Below are positions 34,771-43,303 of a DNA stretch of 64,000 nt, one piece after another. This DNA comes from an uncultured Poribacteria bacterium. Lineage in GTDB: Bacteria > Poribacteria > WGA-4E > WGA-3G. The stretch's first letter is position 1; each line of letters begins with the position of its first letter. The notes beneath the pieces were generated by a model, which saw only the letters and a list, made by a program, of their open reading frames with translations, was not told the origin of the DNA and did no database searches. The translations under genes were made by a program, and so were the position numbers. Where the stretch lies: positions 2,644,217-2,708,216 of the forward strand of contig OX639992.1 of assembly GCA_951828515.1 (NCBI GenBank), in the 5' to 3' direction.

Positions 34771-35861
34771 AAAACTGTCAAGGATTCGCCTGTCTCTGGA
34801 TGGAATAGGTGCGCTTTGTCCATATTGAAATTGACTGTCACCAAAGCGTTATGTTGCGGCATGTCGATAAGGTCGGACTGTGCAACGAAACTGCTCTTCT
34901 CCGTCCGAAGATATAAAAGCGCGTGATTCCCAAGCGGCTCAACCAGTTCTACCTGCGTTTCAACTTGGTTGTTCCCGTTTTCACCGACGTGAATGTCCTC
35001 TGGACGGATACCGAGTGTCACCGAATCCCCTGAAAGTTTGTCGAGTGCTGACTGGAGTTGGGCATTCAGTTCCACTTTGAAATTTTCAAATCTGAGTATC
35101 GGATCACCGCCATTATTCACGATGTCCGTTTCTATGAAGTTCATCGGTGGTGTGCCGATGAAGCCTCCGACGAATTGGTTCTCAGGTTTATGGTAGAGCG
35201 TTCCGGGATCAGCAATCTGCTGGATTTTTCCCTCATTGAGCACCACAATCTGGTCTCCCATCGTCATCGCTTCAACCTGATCATGCGTAACGTAAACGAT
35301 GGTAGCGTTGAGACGGTCGTGTAGACGACTGATCTCCATCCGCATTTGCACGCGTAGTTTCGCATCGAGGTTGCTCAACGGTTCATCGAATAGGAATACT
35401 TTGGGGTGCCGAACGATCGCCCTACCGACAGCGACGCGTTGGCGTTCGCCACCGGAGAGATGCTTCGGTTTACGGTTCAGGAGGTGCGAGATACTCAGGA
35501 TTTCCGCTGCCTCTTTGACACGCTCGTCGATCTCCGTTTTCGGATATTTCCGCAGTTTCAACCCAAATGCCATGTTTTTATACACCGTCATGTGCGGGTA
35601 CAGCGCGTAGTTTTGGAAGACCATGGCGATGTCCCGATCTTTGGGCGGAATATCGTTAATCCGTTCATCGTTGATATAGATATCGCCTTCCGTTATCTCT
35701 TCCAAACCAGCGATCATTCGCAAGAGTGTCGATTTGCCGCATCCCGATGGACCGACAAGCACAGTAAACGACTCATCGGGAATCTGAAAATCTGCTTGTT
35801 CCACCGCGAGAACATCACCGTCATAAATTTTGGTGACATCTTTCAAACTAACTTCTGCCAT
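34767..35861 (-). CDS. ABC transporter ATP-binding protein, UgpC/MalK type
   Basis: 364 residues. Walker A GPSGCGKST near 38, Q-loop FQNYALYPHMTVYKNM near 82, signature LSGGERQR near 135, Walker B VFLFDEPLSNLDAK near 155 and H-loop THDQ near 192, then a C-terminal OB/TOBE-like domain from about 240. This is the ATPase of the CUT1 sugar/polyol import family. No permease or binding-protein gene is close, so it may serve several transporters, as MsmK-like proteins do. The TAA stop overlaps a repeat end. Confidence 0.92.
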   Translation of the reverse strand: MAEVSLKDVTKIYDGDVLAVEQADFQIPDESFTVLVGPSGCGKSTLLRMIAGLEEITEGDIYINDERINDIPPKDRDIAMVFQNYALYPHMTVYKNMAFGLKLRKYPKTEIDERVKEAAEILSISHLLNRKPKHLSGGERQRVAVGRAIVRHPKVFLFDEPLSNLDAKLRVQMRMEISRLHDRLNATIVYVTHDQVEAMTMGDQIVVLNEGKIQQIADPGTLYHKPENQFVGGFIGTPPMNFIETDIVNNGGDPILRFENFKVELNAQLQSALDKLSGDSVTLGIRPEDIHVGENGNNQVETQVELVEPLGNHALLYLRTEKSSFVAQSDLIDMPQHNALVTVNFNMDKAHLFHPETGESLTVF

Positions 35862-35880
35862 CGCTTCTCCTTACAGCCTC

Positions 35881-36918
35881 TTATTGAGGGGCTACATCCT
35901 CTTTTTTTGCTGCCAGTTTCGCGAGATTTTCCTGTACCAATTCCGCGACGGCATGTTCAAGCGCGTGCCCGCGAAGGTTCGTTTTACGGATAATACCCTC
36001 ACCGTCAATCAGGAAAGTTGACGGGATTCCTCGCACCTTATACATAGTGCTAACCTTACGGCTTTTATCCCAATAATGGAGCCATTCGAGTTCCTTCTTT
36101 TTAACATAATCCTCAAGGGGTTCCGTTGACCTGTCCAGACTGATACCGATAATCTGGAACTTCTGATCTTTATACTTTTCGTAAGTCTTTTTGACTTTCG
36201 GTATCTCCGCAATACAGGGTCCACACCATGTTGCCCAGAAGTCGAGAAGCACAACCTGTCCTCTGTATTTTTCCAACGAGAGTGCTTCACCTTTCAAATC
36301 CGTCACCTGAAAATCCAGTGCCGGCTTACCGATCCACTCCCTTGGGTTCATGCTCATCCCAGGCGGTTTCGGCAACTCCCCCTTTCGCTCATCTCTGTTC
36401 TGTTCGAGAACTTTCTTCGCAAGTTTCGCCTGCGATCGCGAACCGTACTTTGGGTGATCTATCAATTTCTGGTAAGCACCGTCTGCCGCGTCGTGATTGC
36501 CGAGTTTGTCGTATGCCAGTCCCAAGTCTAACAGACAACGTTCAACATAACGAGCCTTCGGATACTCCTTGATGACGATTTCAAAAGATTTTATGCCCTC
36601 TTCAACGCGCTCCAACTGAACCAAGGCGTTGCCGAGAAGATAATAAACCTCATCCACGCGTCTGTATTCCGGGTGTGCCGCAACAAAATCGGCAGATTTC
36701 TCAACTAATTTCTCTAAATTTGCCTGTTCACTCCGCTGCTTGAGACTCTTGGAAATTGCCTTAATTTCCTGATATTTGTAAGCCGCTTTCACTGAGGCGG
36801 CATCCGTGAGGTTCGCACAAAAACCTATTAACACAAAGCTACTGAGCACGCCAATGAAATGCGCATAGAGGTTTCTATTTCTACCTTTTTGTGAAGTTAT
36901 TTCATTTTCGGAGAACAT
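35881..36918 (-). CDS. TPR plus TlpA-like thioredoxin protein 1
   Basis: 345 residues from the ATG at 36918 with GAGGAGGTAA upstream. A signal anchor (about 20-42) is followed by tetratricopeptide-like helices (50-165; YYLLGNALVQLERVEEGIKSFE) and a thioredoxin-like domain (about 190-335) with the WCGPC active site near 236, GISLDR and GIPSTFLIDGEG (cis-Pro). It should act in the periplasm in disulfide reduction or cytochrome maturation. A tandem paralogue lies 87 nt upstream. Confidence 0.85.
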   Translation of the reverse strand: MFSENEITSQKGRNRNLYAHFIGVLSSFVLIGFCANLTDAASVKAAYKYQEIKAISKSLKQRSEQANLEKLVEKSADFVAAHPEYRRVDEVYYLLGNALVQLERVEEGIKSFEIVIKEYPKARYVERCLLDLGLAYDKLGNHDAADGAYQKLIDHPKYGSRSQAKLAKKVLEQNRDERKGELPKPPGMSMNPREWIGKPALDFQVTDLKGEALSLEKYRGQVVLLDFWATWCGPCIAEIPKVKKTYEKYKDQKFQIIGISLDRSTEPLEDYVKKKELEWLHYWDKSRKVSTMYKVRGIPSTFLIDGEGIIRKTNLRGHALEHAVAELVQENLAKLAAKKEDVAPQ

Positions 36919-37005
36919 TGTTACCTCCTCTGCTATAAAGGTAGTAGGCACACTCCGTGTGCCGTAACCCTTCACTCAGTATATCCCACAGCGAAGTCAA
37001 GGTGA

Positions 37006-38013
37006 TTAATTCGTTGAATTCTCCCGCACGAGTTCTGCGACGGCACTCTCAAGCGCGTAACCACGGAGATTCACTCTACGAACAATACCCGCCCCGTCAA
37101 TCAGAAACGTAGACGGGATCGCACGCACATTGTACAAACCGCTAATCTTGCCGGTGCTGTCCAGATACTGCCGCCACTCGATCCCCTCTCCCTGAATGTA
37201 TGCATCAAGCGGTGCCATGGATCTGTCTAAGCTAATGCCGATGATGTGGAACTTTCGATTTTTGTGCGTTTCATAAGTCTGCTTAACGTTCGGCATCTCC
37301 GCGATACAGGGACCGCACCACGTTGCCCAGAAATCGAGCAACACAACCTGCCCGCGATACTGTTCGAGTGAAAGTTCCTCACCCCTTGTGTCCATCACTC
37401 GGAAATCTGGCGCGGGTTTATTTACAAATGGGTTCTGACTCGGACGTGGGTTCGCTACAGGTGCGCTTGATATTTCACCTGTTCGCTGCGTTTTATCCTG
37501 TTCAAGAAGTTGCTGCGCTGTTGCAGCATATCTGCCGCTACGGTATTTTGGATGATTTGCCAGTTTTTCGTAAAGTGCATCCGCTTTATAATACTCACTG
37601 ATTTTGTCGTAGGCTAATCCTAATGTTAACAGACTCGGCTCGACGTATGTAGCAAACGGGTAGTCTTGAATAAGTTCTTCAAGGACCTCAATGCCTTCTT
37701 CGGTGCGTTGTAGTTCAACTAAGATAGAACCCAGAAAATAGTAAGCTTCATCTACCTGTCTGTATTTTGGATAGGTCTTGATGAAAGCCCTTAATTTCTC
37801 AATCAACGCATCATAATCAGCCGGTTCACCACCCTTTGAAAGTTCATTGAAATCTGTTTTAATTTCGCTATACGCGCGGTTGGCTGAAACCGAATCCGAA
37901 ATCGTTGCGGTAAGCGTTGAATTCACACAGGAAGCCATCAATAGCAATCCCGTGAGCACGATAATAAGGTGCTGCCAACCATTTCTTCTAATACGCGCGT
38001 TTCTCGGAAACAT
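37006..38013 (-). CDS. TPR plus TlpA-like thioredoxin lipoprotein 2
   Basis: 335 residues. N-terminal LLLMASC near 23-29 could be a lipobox, so a lipoprotein is likely. Tetratricopeptide-like helices (60-165) precede a thioredoxin fold with WCGPC near 235 and AIPSTFLIDGAG. Same layout and about half-identical by eye to the gene downstream, so the pair arose by tandem duplication. ATG follows GGAGACAG. Confidence 0.83.
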   Translation of the reverse strand: MFPRNARIRRNGWQHLIIVLTGLLLMASCVNSTLTATISDSVSANRAYSEIKTDFNELSKGGEPADYDALIEKLRAFIKTYPKYRQVDEAYYFLGSILVELQRTEEGIEVLEELIQDYPFATYVEPSLLTLGLAYDKISEYYKADALYEKLANHPKYRSGRYAATAQQLLEQDKTQRTGEISSAPVANPRPSQNPFVNKPAPDFRVMDTRGEELSLEQYRGQVVLLDFWATWCGPCIAEMPNVKQTYETHKNRKFHIIGISLDRSMAPLDAYIQGEGIEWRQYLDSTGKISGLYNVRAIPSTFLIDGAGIVRRVNLRGYALESAVAELVRENSTN

Positions 38014-38044
38014 TGTCTGTCTCCTTCAGGTGAATTGGCGTGTG

Positions 38045-38635
38045 TTAGACGGCGTTACGGTAGGAGTACGCCAGTAACAGTTTGATCTCTTCCGCCTGTA
38101 CCTGTTGCAAGAAACGGGTTATATCCGAATCGGAGTCGCCTTCGGCGGCTTGGCACCAATCAATAAACTGGTAAGAATCCCAATTCTCCTGCGCCGCGAG
38201 AGCCTGCCCGATGTCTGTGAGCGCGTCCGATGGGTTTGCTGTTTCTTTGAGAAGTTCGAGTGCGCGTTCACGCAGTGCTGGGAAAATCGGATGTGTCCCG
38301 ACTCTGCCGAACCAATACTTGGAATTCGGGTAATCCGGTTCACGGCGATGCATGATACCGTGCCAGTAACTACCCGTCTGATCTGCTAATCCCTGTGAGA
38401 TGGTATGCGATTCATCCAGTGCGTCGTTCCACAGGAGTAAGCCACTTTTAATGGCTTCACCAAACGTCGTATTTTTCAGCGATTCTCCGTCGAATAGTTT
38501 ATCGAGGGAGGTCGCTTCCAAAGTATCCGTCAGTTCACTGTTCCACGCTTTCTGTGGCACGAGTGTCGGGAGTGGGTTACCCGTTTCTAACTTTTCGATA
38601 ACTTCAGCGATTGCTGATGTGTATGTTATATTCAT
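38045..38635 (-). CDS. Conserved unknown protein (YWHGIMHRREPDYPN motif)
   Basis: 196 residues from the ATG at 38635 with AAGGAGTT upstream. The distinctive line YWHGIMHRREPDYPNSKYWF near 110 and the following RVGTHPIFPALRERA recur in a conserved bacterial family I know only as unknown. It is soluble, mostly helical and Trp/His rich. It lies 31 bp downstream of the TlpA genes on the same strand. No function is assigned. Confidence 0.6.
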   Translation of the reverse strand: MNITYTSAIAEVIEKLETGNPLPTLVPQKAWNSELTDTLEATSLDKLFDGESLKNTTFGEAIKSGLLLWNDALDESHTISQGLADQTGSYWHGIMHRREPDYPNSKYWFGRVGTHPIFPALRERALELLKETANPSDALTDIGQALAAQENWDSYQFIDWCQAAEGDSDSDITRFLQQVQAEEIKLLLAYSYRNAV

Positions 38636-38741
38636 GAGAAACTCCTTAGCGTCCAAATGCGTCTAATTTGAAAGTAATTTACCATCTTTTGCGAAATAAA
38701 TCAAGCGGTTTCAGATTTTCTGTTAGAGCCTTTCATTTGCG

Positions 38742-38770
38742 TTGACTTTTTGCTTCATATATGATATACT
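38742..38770 (+). promoter_or_regulatory. Sigma-70-type promoter
   Basis: TTGACT (38742-38747), 17-nt spacer, TATACT (38765-38770). It points to the gene at 38998 across a leader of about 220 nt. Confidence 0.6.
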
Positions 38771-38951
38771 TGAAATATGTTATATTTTCCGAGAAACTAA
38801 AATCTCTTTACGATTTGAGACGAAAATCTATTAACCTTTAGCAAAATGTTACACTTTCCGCCAAATTATTTTTTTTCAAAACGGAAACTTATAAGAAAAC
38901 GTCTATGAACCCCTACGGTTACAGGGCTTTATGGCGATAACCGCTACACAT

Positions 38952-38977
38952 AAAATGTTACACTATTGTAACATTTT
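38952..38977. promoter_or_regulatory. Perfect inverted repeat, possible operator
   Basis: AAAATGTTACA CTAT TGTAACATTTT: 11-bp perfect arms with a 4-nt centre. A single arm AAAATGTTACA also occurs at 38843-38853. It is just before the SD of the gene at 38998. Could be a repressor site or an mRNA hairpin. Confidence 0.5.
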
Positions 38978-38997
38978 TGAGGAGAATCTTCCCGAAA

Positions 38998-39354
38998 ATG
39001 GGAACTGCCTTTAAAAAAGCATTCATCGTTTTCATCGGTTTTGTTGTTGTTTTGGGAGGCGTTTTGATCGTTGTCATCCAACACTTCTCCAAATATGGAT
39101 CACTTCCAGAAACGATACAGATGTTAGACTTCTCAGGGATGTTGGTGGCGGTTTTGGGGGCGAGCATTCTGAGTTTGGTGAGTGTTGCATTAACTTTCTG
39201 GTTGGCGCGGGCATGGACAAGCGAACAACCAGAACTTGGTGAACGGATTATCCGTCTCGCCCTCGCAGTCAGCATCAGTTTTATTGTTGTTTTCGGCGGG
39301 TTGGCAGGTGGGTTGATTGTTTTGCGGACTTTATGGACAATTGGCTTTTTTTAA
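38998..39354 (+). CDS. Small three-helix membrane protein, unknown
   Basis: 118 residues from the ATG at 38998; the GAGGAG is 13 nt upstream. Three hydrophobic helices (about 8-30, 47-72, 90-115) and a short polar loop (SEQPELGER). I do not recognise a family. It is the last gene before the infC operon promoter. Confidence 0.5.
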   Translation: MGTAFKKAFIVFIGFVVVLGGVLIVVIQHFSKYGSLPETIQMLDFSGMLVAVLGASILSLVSVALTFWLARAWTSEQPELGERIIRLALAVSISFIVVFGGLAGGLIVLRTLWTIGFF

Positions 39355-39355
39355 C

Positions 39356-39384
39356 TTGCATTTCTGTTACCGATATGGTATAAT
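39356..39384 (+). promoter_or_regulatory. Sigma-70-type promoter of the infC operon
   Basis: TTGCAT, 17-nt spacer, TATAAT (39379-39384). Transcription would begin near 39391, giving a leader of about 310 nt before infC. Confidence 0.7.
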
Positions 39385-39390
39385 TAATTA

Positions 39391-39703
39391 ATCCATTCGG
39401 ACAAACATTGCGAATCGCGCATGTGGCGTGCTTTGCAACGTTCGAGTCGGTGGGCATTTAGTTCTCCTGTAGGAAGGATCTCGAAATCCCGATCTATCCT
39501 ACAGAATTGACAGAAAATCAAAACTAAGTGTACCTACGAATGGATATAGGACGTTTTGTAGGTAAAGTTATTTTGTATATCGGAGCAGAACAAATCAGTT
39601 GTTCGCTTTCATTTTTGTATAGGCTTGTAAGCGGTGCCTTATGGCGAATTTATACCGACTTGCAAGCGGCGCACAGCAGCGCCTTGACTTGGGGGTGTGA
39701 AAA
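39391..39703 (+). promoter_or_regulatory. Long infC leader
   Basis: No gene is supported. A hairpin with CTGTAGGA (39467-39474) and TCCTACAG (39497-39504) lies in the leader. A GGGGGTG stretch (39691-39697) sits 7 nt before the proposed AUA start. Long leaders here are typical for operons controlled by IF-3 or ribosomal protein L20, but I cannot assign the fold. Confidence 0.45.
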
Positions 39704-40249
39704 ATACACTACAAAGGCAGACGTACTCAGAGGACGAAGGAAAGACAGAGTCGTTCCAATTATCAGATTCGAGCCAAAGAGATTTTATTGATAGATCACG
39801 AGAATAAGCATCTGGGTGTCATGATGCCCCGTGACGCAATGAAACTTGCTGAGGAAGTTGGATTGGATTTGGTAGAGGTTTCACCAAATGCTAAGCCTCC
39901 CGTTTGTAAAATCATGGACTACGGGAAGTATCAGTATGAGAAAAACAAACGCGCACGCGAGGCTCGGAAAAAGCAGTCGAAGGTTGTTCTGAAAGGAATG
40001 CAGTTCCGTCCAGATACCGCCGAACATGACTACCAATTCAAAAAACGACATGTCGAAGATTTTTTGAAAAATGGGTGGAAAGTCCGCGCAACCGTACGGT
40101 TCCGAGGACGTGAGATGCTCCATACCGAACTTGGTAGAAGCTTACTTTCACGGCTCAGAGACGACTTGGAAGAAATAGCCGATGTGGAACAACCACCACG
40201 GATGGAAACCCGTATCATGTCGATGATCCTCTCACCAAAATCTGTGTAA
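39704..40249 (+). CDS. infC: Translation initiation factor IF-3, likely AUA start
   Basis: Family sequence YQIRAKEILLIDHENKHLGVM begins at about residue 20. In its frame the nearest upstream stop is at 39698, and no ATG, GTG or TTG exists between it and this motif; the first is a TTG at 39788, inside the conserved part. The best start is AUA at 39704, with GGGGG upstream, giving 181 residues (normal). Bacterial IF-3 is known to use AUU or other weak starts, allowing it to repress its own translation. The C-terminal domain contains FRPDTAEHDYQFKKRHVEDFL. First gene of infC-rpmI-rplT. Confidence 0.88.
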   Translation: MHYKGRRTQRTKERQSRSNYQIRAKEILLIDHENKHLGVMMPRDAMKLAEEVGLDLVEVSPNAKPPVCKIMDYGKYQYEKNKRAREARKKQSKVVLKGMQFRPDTAEHDYQFKKRHVEDFLKNGWKVRATVRFRGREMLHTELGRSLLSRLRDDLEEIADVEQPPRMETRIMSMILSPKSV

Positions 40250-40420
40250 TGTTTTGGTGTCGCACACGTGTTTCCTCTTGTAATTTTTTGTGGAGTGATC
40301 TCCCTGTCACAACATTTTCTTTTTGTAGGAGCGACCTTAAATTAACGCCGGATCCGGTCCTTATATTACATTTGCGCGTATCGCATTCGTCGGGTCGCGA
40401 TACTTTTCGAGGATATTTTG

Positions 40421-40615
40421 ATGCCAAAAATTAAAACACATAAAGGTGCGGCAAAACGTTTCAAGTTCACGTCGAAAGGCAAAATTCGTCGCAATCGCGC
40501 CTACGCAGGACACTTATTCATTTCAAAGTCTTCAAAGCGGAAACGCAGACTGCGACAGTCAACCCTTGTCCATCCGAGCAACGCGAAACGCTTGAAACGC
40601 CTCATTCATCAATAA
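40421..40615 (+). CDS. rpmI: 50S ribosomal protein L35
   Basis: 64 residues, full length. MPKIKTHKGAAKRFK and KRKRRLRQ are the family marks. I use the ATG at 40421 (a TTG directly before it is ignored). It lies 171 bp after infC; that gap contains a GTAGGAGCGACC repeat fragment seen also after rplT. Confidence 0.95.
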   Translation: MPKIKTHKGAAKRFKFTSKGKIRRNRAYAGHLFISKSSKRKRRLRQSTLVHPSNAKRLKRLIHQ

Positions 40616-40713
40616 ACGTAATCCCCGGCACATACGATAACAACGATATATCCGGGGCGAAATAGTGGACGCTATCACGAATAGCATTGTCAATCGCAAT
40701 AGGAGTTTTTTAA

Positions 40714-41061
40714 ATGGCACGAGTAAAGACGGGGTCTGTGCGACGCAAACGCCGGAGCCGGATGCTTAAGCACTCCAAAGGTTACCGTGGCGGACGAAAT
40801 AACCTCAAACGCACCGCTACAGAAGCCGTGGAGAAGGGATGGAACCACGCCTACGCACACCGACGCGCACGGAAACGCGATTTTCGGCGACTTTGGATCG
40901 CAAGAATTAACGCCGCCGCCAGATTGCACGGACTCACCTACAGTCGATTCATACACGGGCTCAAAGTCGCTGGTATTGAACTTGACCGGAAATCCCTCGC
41001 TGACATCGCCGTGAAGGACGAAGCCGGTTTCGGGCAGCTCGTCACCCTCGCGAAAGGTTAG
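40714..41061 (+). CDS. rplT: 50S ribosomal protein L20
   Basis: 115 residues with [19 protein letters not shown] at the start and [21 protein letters not shown] in the middle, as in the family. L20 binds 23S rRNA early in assembly and in several bacteria represses its own operon by binding the leader. AGGAG precedes the ATG. Third in the conserved infC-rpmI-rplT order. Confidence 0.96.
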   Translation: MARVKTGSVRRKRRSRMLKHSKGYRGGRNNLKRTATEAVEKGWNHAYAHRRARKRDFRRLWIARINAAARLHGLTYSRFIHGLKVAGIELDRKSLADIAVKDEAGFGQLVTLAKG

Positions 41062-41091
41062 TTACAAACTCGCTTCCATCTTCTTGTAGAA

Positions 41092-41174
41092 GCGACCTCT
41101 GGTCGCGGTATGCTTTGGTTACTCGCTTTCTGTTAGGAGTGACCTCAAGGGCGTGACTCCGGGTCGCTTTTTTT
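41092..41174 (+). terminator. Hairpins with T-run after rplT
   Basis: GCGACC TCT GGTCGC hairpin (41092-41106), then a second GGAGT...ACTCC structure and GGGTCGC followed by TTTTTTT (41168-41174). It may terminate or attenuate before pheS, which has its own repeat-derived start region. Confidence 0.45.
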
Positions 41175-41292
41175 GTAGGTTCGCGCTGTGTGGTACCGCG
41201 GAAGTTGATGCCTGTCGCTTTCGTCCCCAGAAGGCAATTAACCTTTGTGGGCGAAGTGAGAGGCATTTTTTGTTGATAGATATCTTCCTAAT

Positions 41293-41314
41293 CTCCGCAA
41301 GGTAAAATTAAAAA
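41293..41314 (+). repeat. SD-carrying repeat end before pheS
   Basis: TCCGCAAGGTAAAATTAAAA directly upstream of ATG at 41315, with AAGG 12 nt before the start. It supplies the only SD-like sequence of this essential gene. Confidence 0.75.
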
Positions 41315-42331
41315 ATGAAAGCAGAATTACAAGCGATTCAAGCCGAGGCACTTGACGCTTTAAAAGCAGTGAAAACACCAGACGCGCTTGAGTCGCTGCG
41401 AATCACGTATTTTGGACGCAGAGGAAAATTGACGGATGTCATGAAGGGCATGGGTAAGCTTTCCAAAGAGGAGCGTCCGATAATAGGCAAACTCGCAAAC
41501 GAGGTGCGTGCCACGCTTACAGAGGCGTTTGAAACCGCGACACAGGCACTGCATCGCCAGAAACAGGAACAGCAGCTTGAAGCAGAAGCCGTTGACATCA
41601 CGCTTCCCGGACGAAAGCCCGCCTACGGGAAAGCACACCCCGTGATGCAAACTTTAGAGCGGATTGAAGCAATTTTCGGTCAAATGGGGTTTGAGGTGGT
41701 AACGGGACCCGACGTTGAGACCGAGTATTACAACTTTGATGCACTGAACACGCCTGCCGATCATCCCGCTCGCGACTTACACGATACCTTTTACCTAACA
41801 GACGGGCATCTTTTACGCACTCATACCTCACCCGTTCAGATTCGCACAATGGAAAATCAGAAACCGCCGATCCGAATTATCGTGCCGGGGAAATGCTATC
41901 GGGTGGACTACGATGTCTCACACACACCAATGTTTTATCAGGTAGAAGGCTTGCTCGTTGATACGCACGCTACTTTTAGCGAACTCAAGGGGATTCTGAC
42001 CTCCTTTGCCCGGCAGATGTTCGGTGACCAGACGCAGATGCGTTTCCGTCCGCACTTCTTCCCTTTCACGGAACCGAGTGCAGAAATGGATATTTCCTGT
42101 AGCGTCTGTCAAGGAAAAGGATGTCGGAGTTGTGGGGGCACAGGCTGGGTCGAGATCATGGGGGCTGGGTCTGTTGATCCAGCAGTATTTGAAGCCGTGA
42201 ACTACGATCCGGATCAAGTTACCGGATTCGCCTTCGGTATGGGGGTAGAACGACTCGCGAATCTCCAGTTCCGCATCCCGGACATGCGTACCCTCTACGA
42301 AAACGATCTCCGTTTTCTGCGCCAATTCTAA
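41315..42331 (+). CDS. pheS: Phenylalanyl-tRNA synthetase alpha chain
   Basis: 338 residues, normal. N-terminal coiled coil (1-90), then class II motif-2-like CYRVDYDVSHTPMFYQVEG near 194, and motif 3 GFAFGMGVERLANL near 303. The Cys-rich stretch CSVCQGKGCRSCGGTGWVE near 262 is a zinc-like variant of the usual CSFC insertion. Charges tRNA-Phe together with PheT; no pheT lies in the next 6 kb, which breaks the common pheST order. Confidence 0.95.
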   Translation: MKAELQAIQAEALDALKAVKTPDALESLRITYFGRRGKLTDVMKGMGKLSKEERPIIGKLANEVRATLTEAFETATQALHRQKQEQQLEAEAVDITLPGRKPAYGKAHPVMQTLERIEAIFGQMGFEVVTGPDVETEYYNFDALNTPADHPARDLHDTFYLTDGHLLRTHTSPVQIRTMENQKPPIRIIVPGKCYRVDYDVSHTPMFYQVEGLLVDTHATFSELKGILTSFARQMFGDQTQMRFRPHFFPFTEPSAEMDISCSVCQGKGCRSCGGTGWVEIMGAGSVDPAVFEAVNYDPDQVTGFAFGMGVERLANLQFRIPDMRTLYENDLRFLRQF

Positions 42332-42414
42332 TGCATCGGAATGGTAATAGGATGCACTTCCTTGGTAAGTGCGGTTTCCTAACTGTCCCGGCTCTTAGAC
42401 AAAGGACGAAATAG

Positions 42415-43296
42415 ATGAAACGCGCCTGTTTTACAATTGCCGTACTCATCCTTATTCTCCACAGCAATTTCGCTGTTGCCGAAGTTAGCAGTGCCGCCCA
42501 GCAGGTCCTCGCCACTATAGAATGGATCTCGATTCCCGAAGGCACTTTTCTGATGGGATCGACCCCTGAAGAAGCAAAATCCGCCTACGAGGACGCGAAA
42601 TTGCGGAGTTCCATGCTCGATCAACACACCTTCGATGCTGAACTGCCACGACACCAAGTCTACCTAAGCACTTACGAAATATCGCGGTATGAAATCACCA
42701 ATGCCCAATACCGCGCCTTCATTGAGGCAACGACCCGTCCCGCACCGCGCGGACACAACGGCGAGGAGACGTGGGCAGATGAGACACTCAACGGTGACAC
42801 GCAACCCGTCGTCGGTGTGACATGGTTTGATGCGCAAGCGTTTGCAGAATGGATCGGCGGAAGCCTACCGACCGAGGCACAGTGGGAACGGGCGGCACGT
42901 GGTGCAGACGGACGAACATATCCATGGGGAAATACACCGCCGAAAGCACGTCAGCACGCCAACTTCGCACGCCGCTACAATCGTCCGATGCCGGTAGGTC
43001 AGTTCCCGAAAGGTGAATCTCCGAACGGTATTGCGGACCTTGCCGGAAATGTCTGGGAATGGTGCCTCGATGAATACAATCCAACTTTCTATCTGCAACG
43101 CAGAGGTGAAACCTCCGAAAATCCACTCAATCTCCGATTCCGAGATGTTCTACGCGCAAGGGTCATTCGAGGCGGCGCGTGGGACGCGGGGAGAGCGTTT
43201 CTCCGTTCAAGTCTCCGATTTAAATTTTATCCTTTGGATTCAACACATACAATCGGATTTCGGGTCGTCCGTCCGCGTCCAGCACTAAAAGAATAG
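42415..43296 (+). CDS. SUMF1/formylglycine-generating-enzyme-fold protein, probably not an FGE
   Basis: 293 residues with a signal peptide (1-22). IPEGTFLMGST near 42, EISRYEITNAQYRAFI near 82, LPTEAQWERAARG near 148, DLAGNVWEWCLDEY near 201 and RVIRGGAWDAGRAFLRSS near 246 are the fold's marks. The Cys pair of sulfatase-activating enzymes is not seen in the last block, so a binding or other role is more likely. Seven nt separate it from the CRTAC1-like gene, so both are probably one operon. Confidence 0.8.
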   Translation: MKRACFTIAVLILILHSNFAVAEVSSAAQQVLATIEWISIPEGTFLMGSTPEEAKSAYEDAKLRSSMLDQHTFDAELPRHQVYLSTYEISRYEITNAQYRAFIEATTRPAPRGHNGEETWADETLNGDTQPVVGVTWFDAQAFAEWIGGSLPTEAQWERAARGADGRTYPWGNTPPKARQHANFARRYNRPMPVGQFPKGESPNGIADLAGNVWEWCLDEYNPTFYLQRRGETSENPLNLRFRDVLRARVIRGGAWDAGRAFLRSSLRFKFYPLDSTHTIGFRVVRPRPALKE

Positions 43297-43303
43297 CCTC
43301 CGT

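Noticed and set aside
39528-39791. An 87-codon open frame in the infC leader
   Set aside because: It overlaps the conserved IF-3 N-terminus in another frame and has no family-like sequence.
42415-43296. Active sulfatase-modifying formylglycine enzyme
   Set aside because: The catalytic Cys pair near the C-terminal RGGAW block is not seen and no sulfatase gene is nearby.
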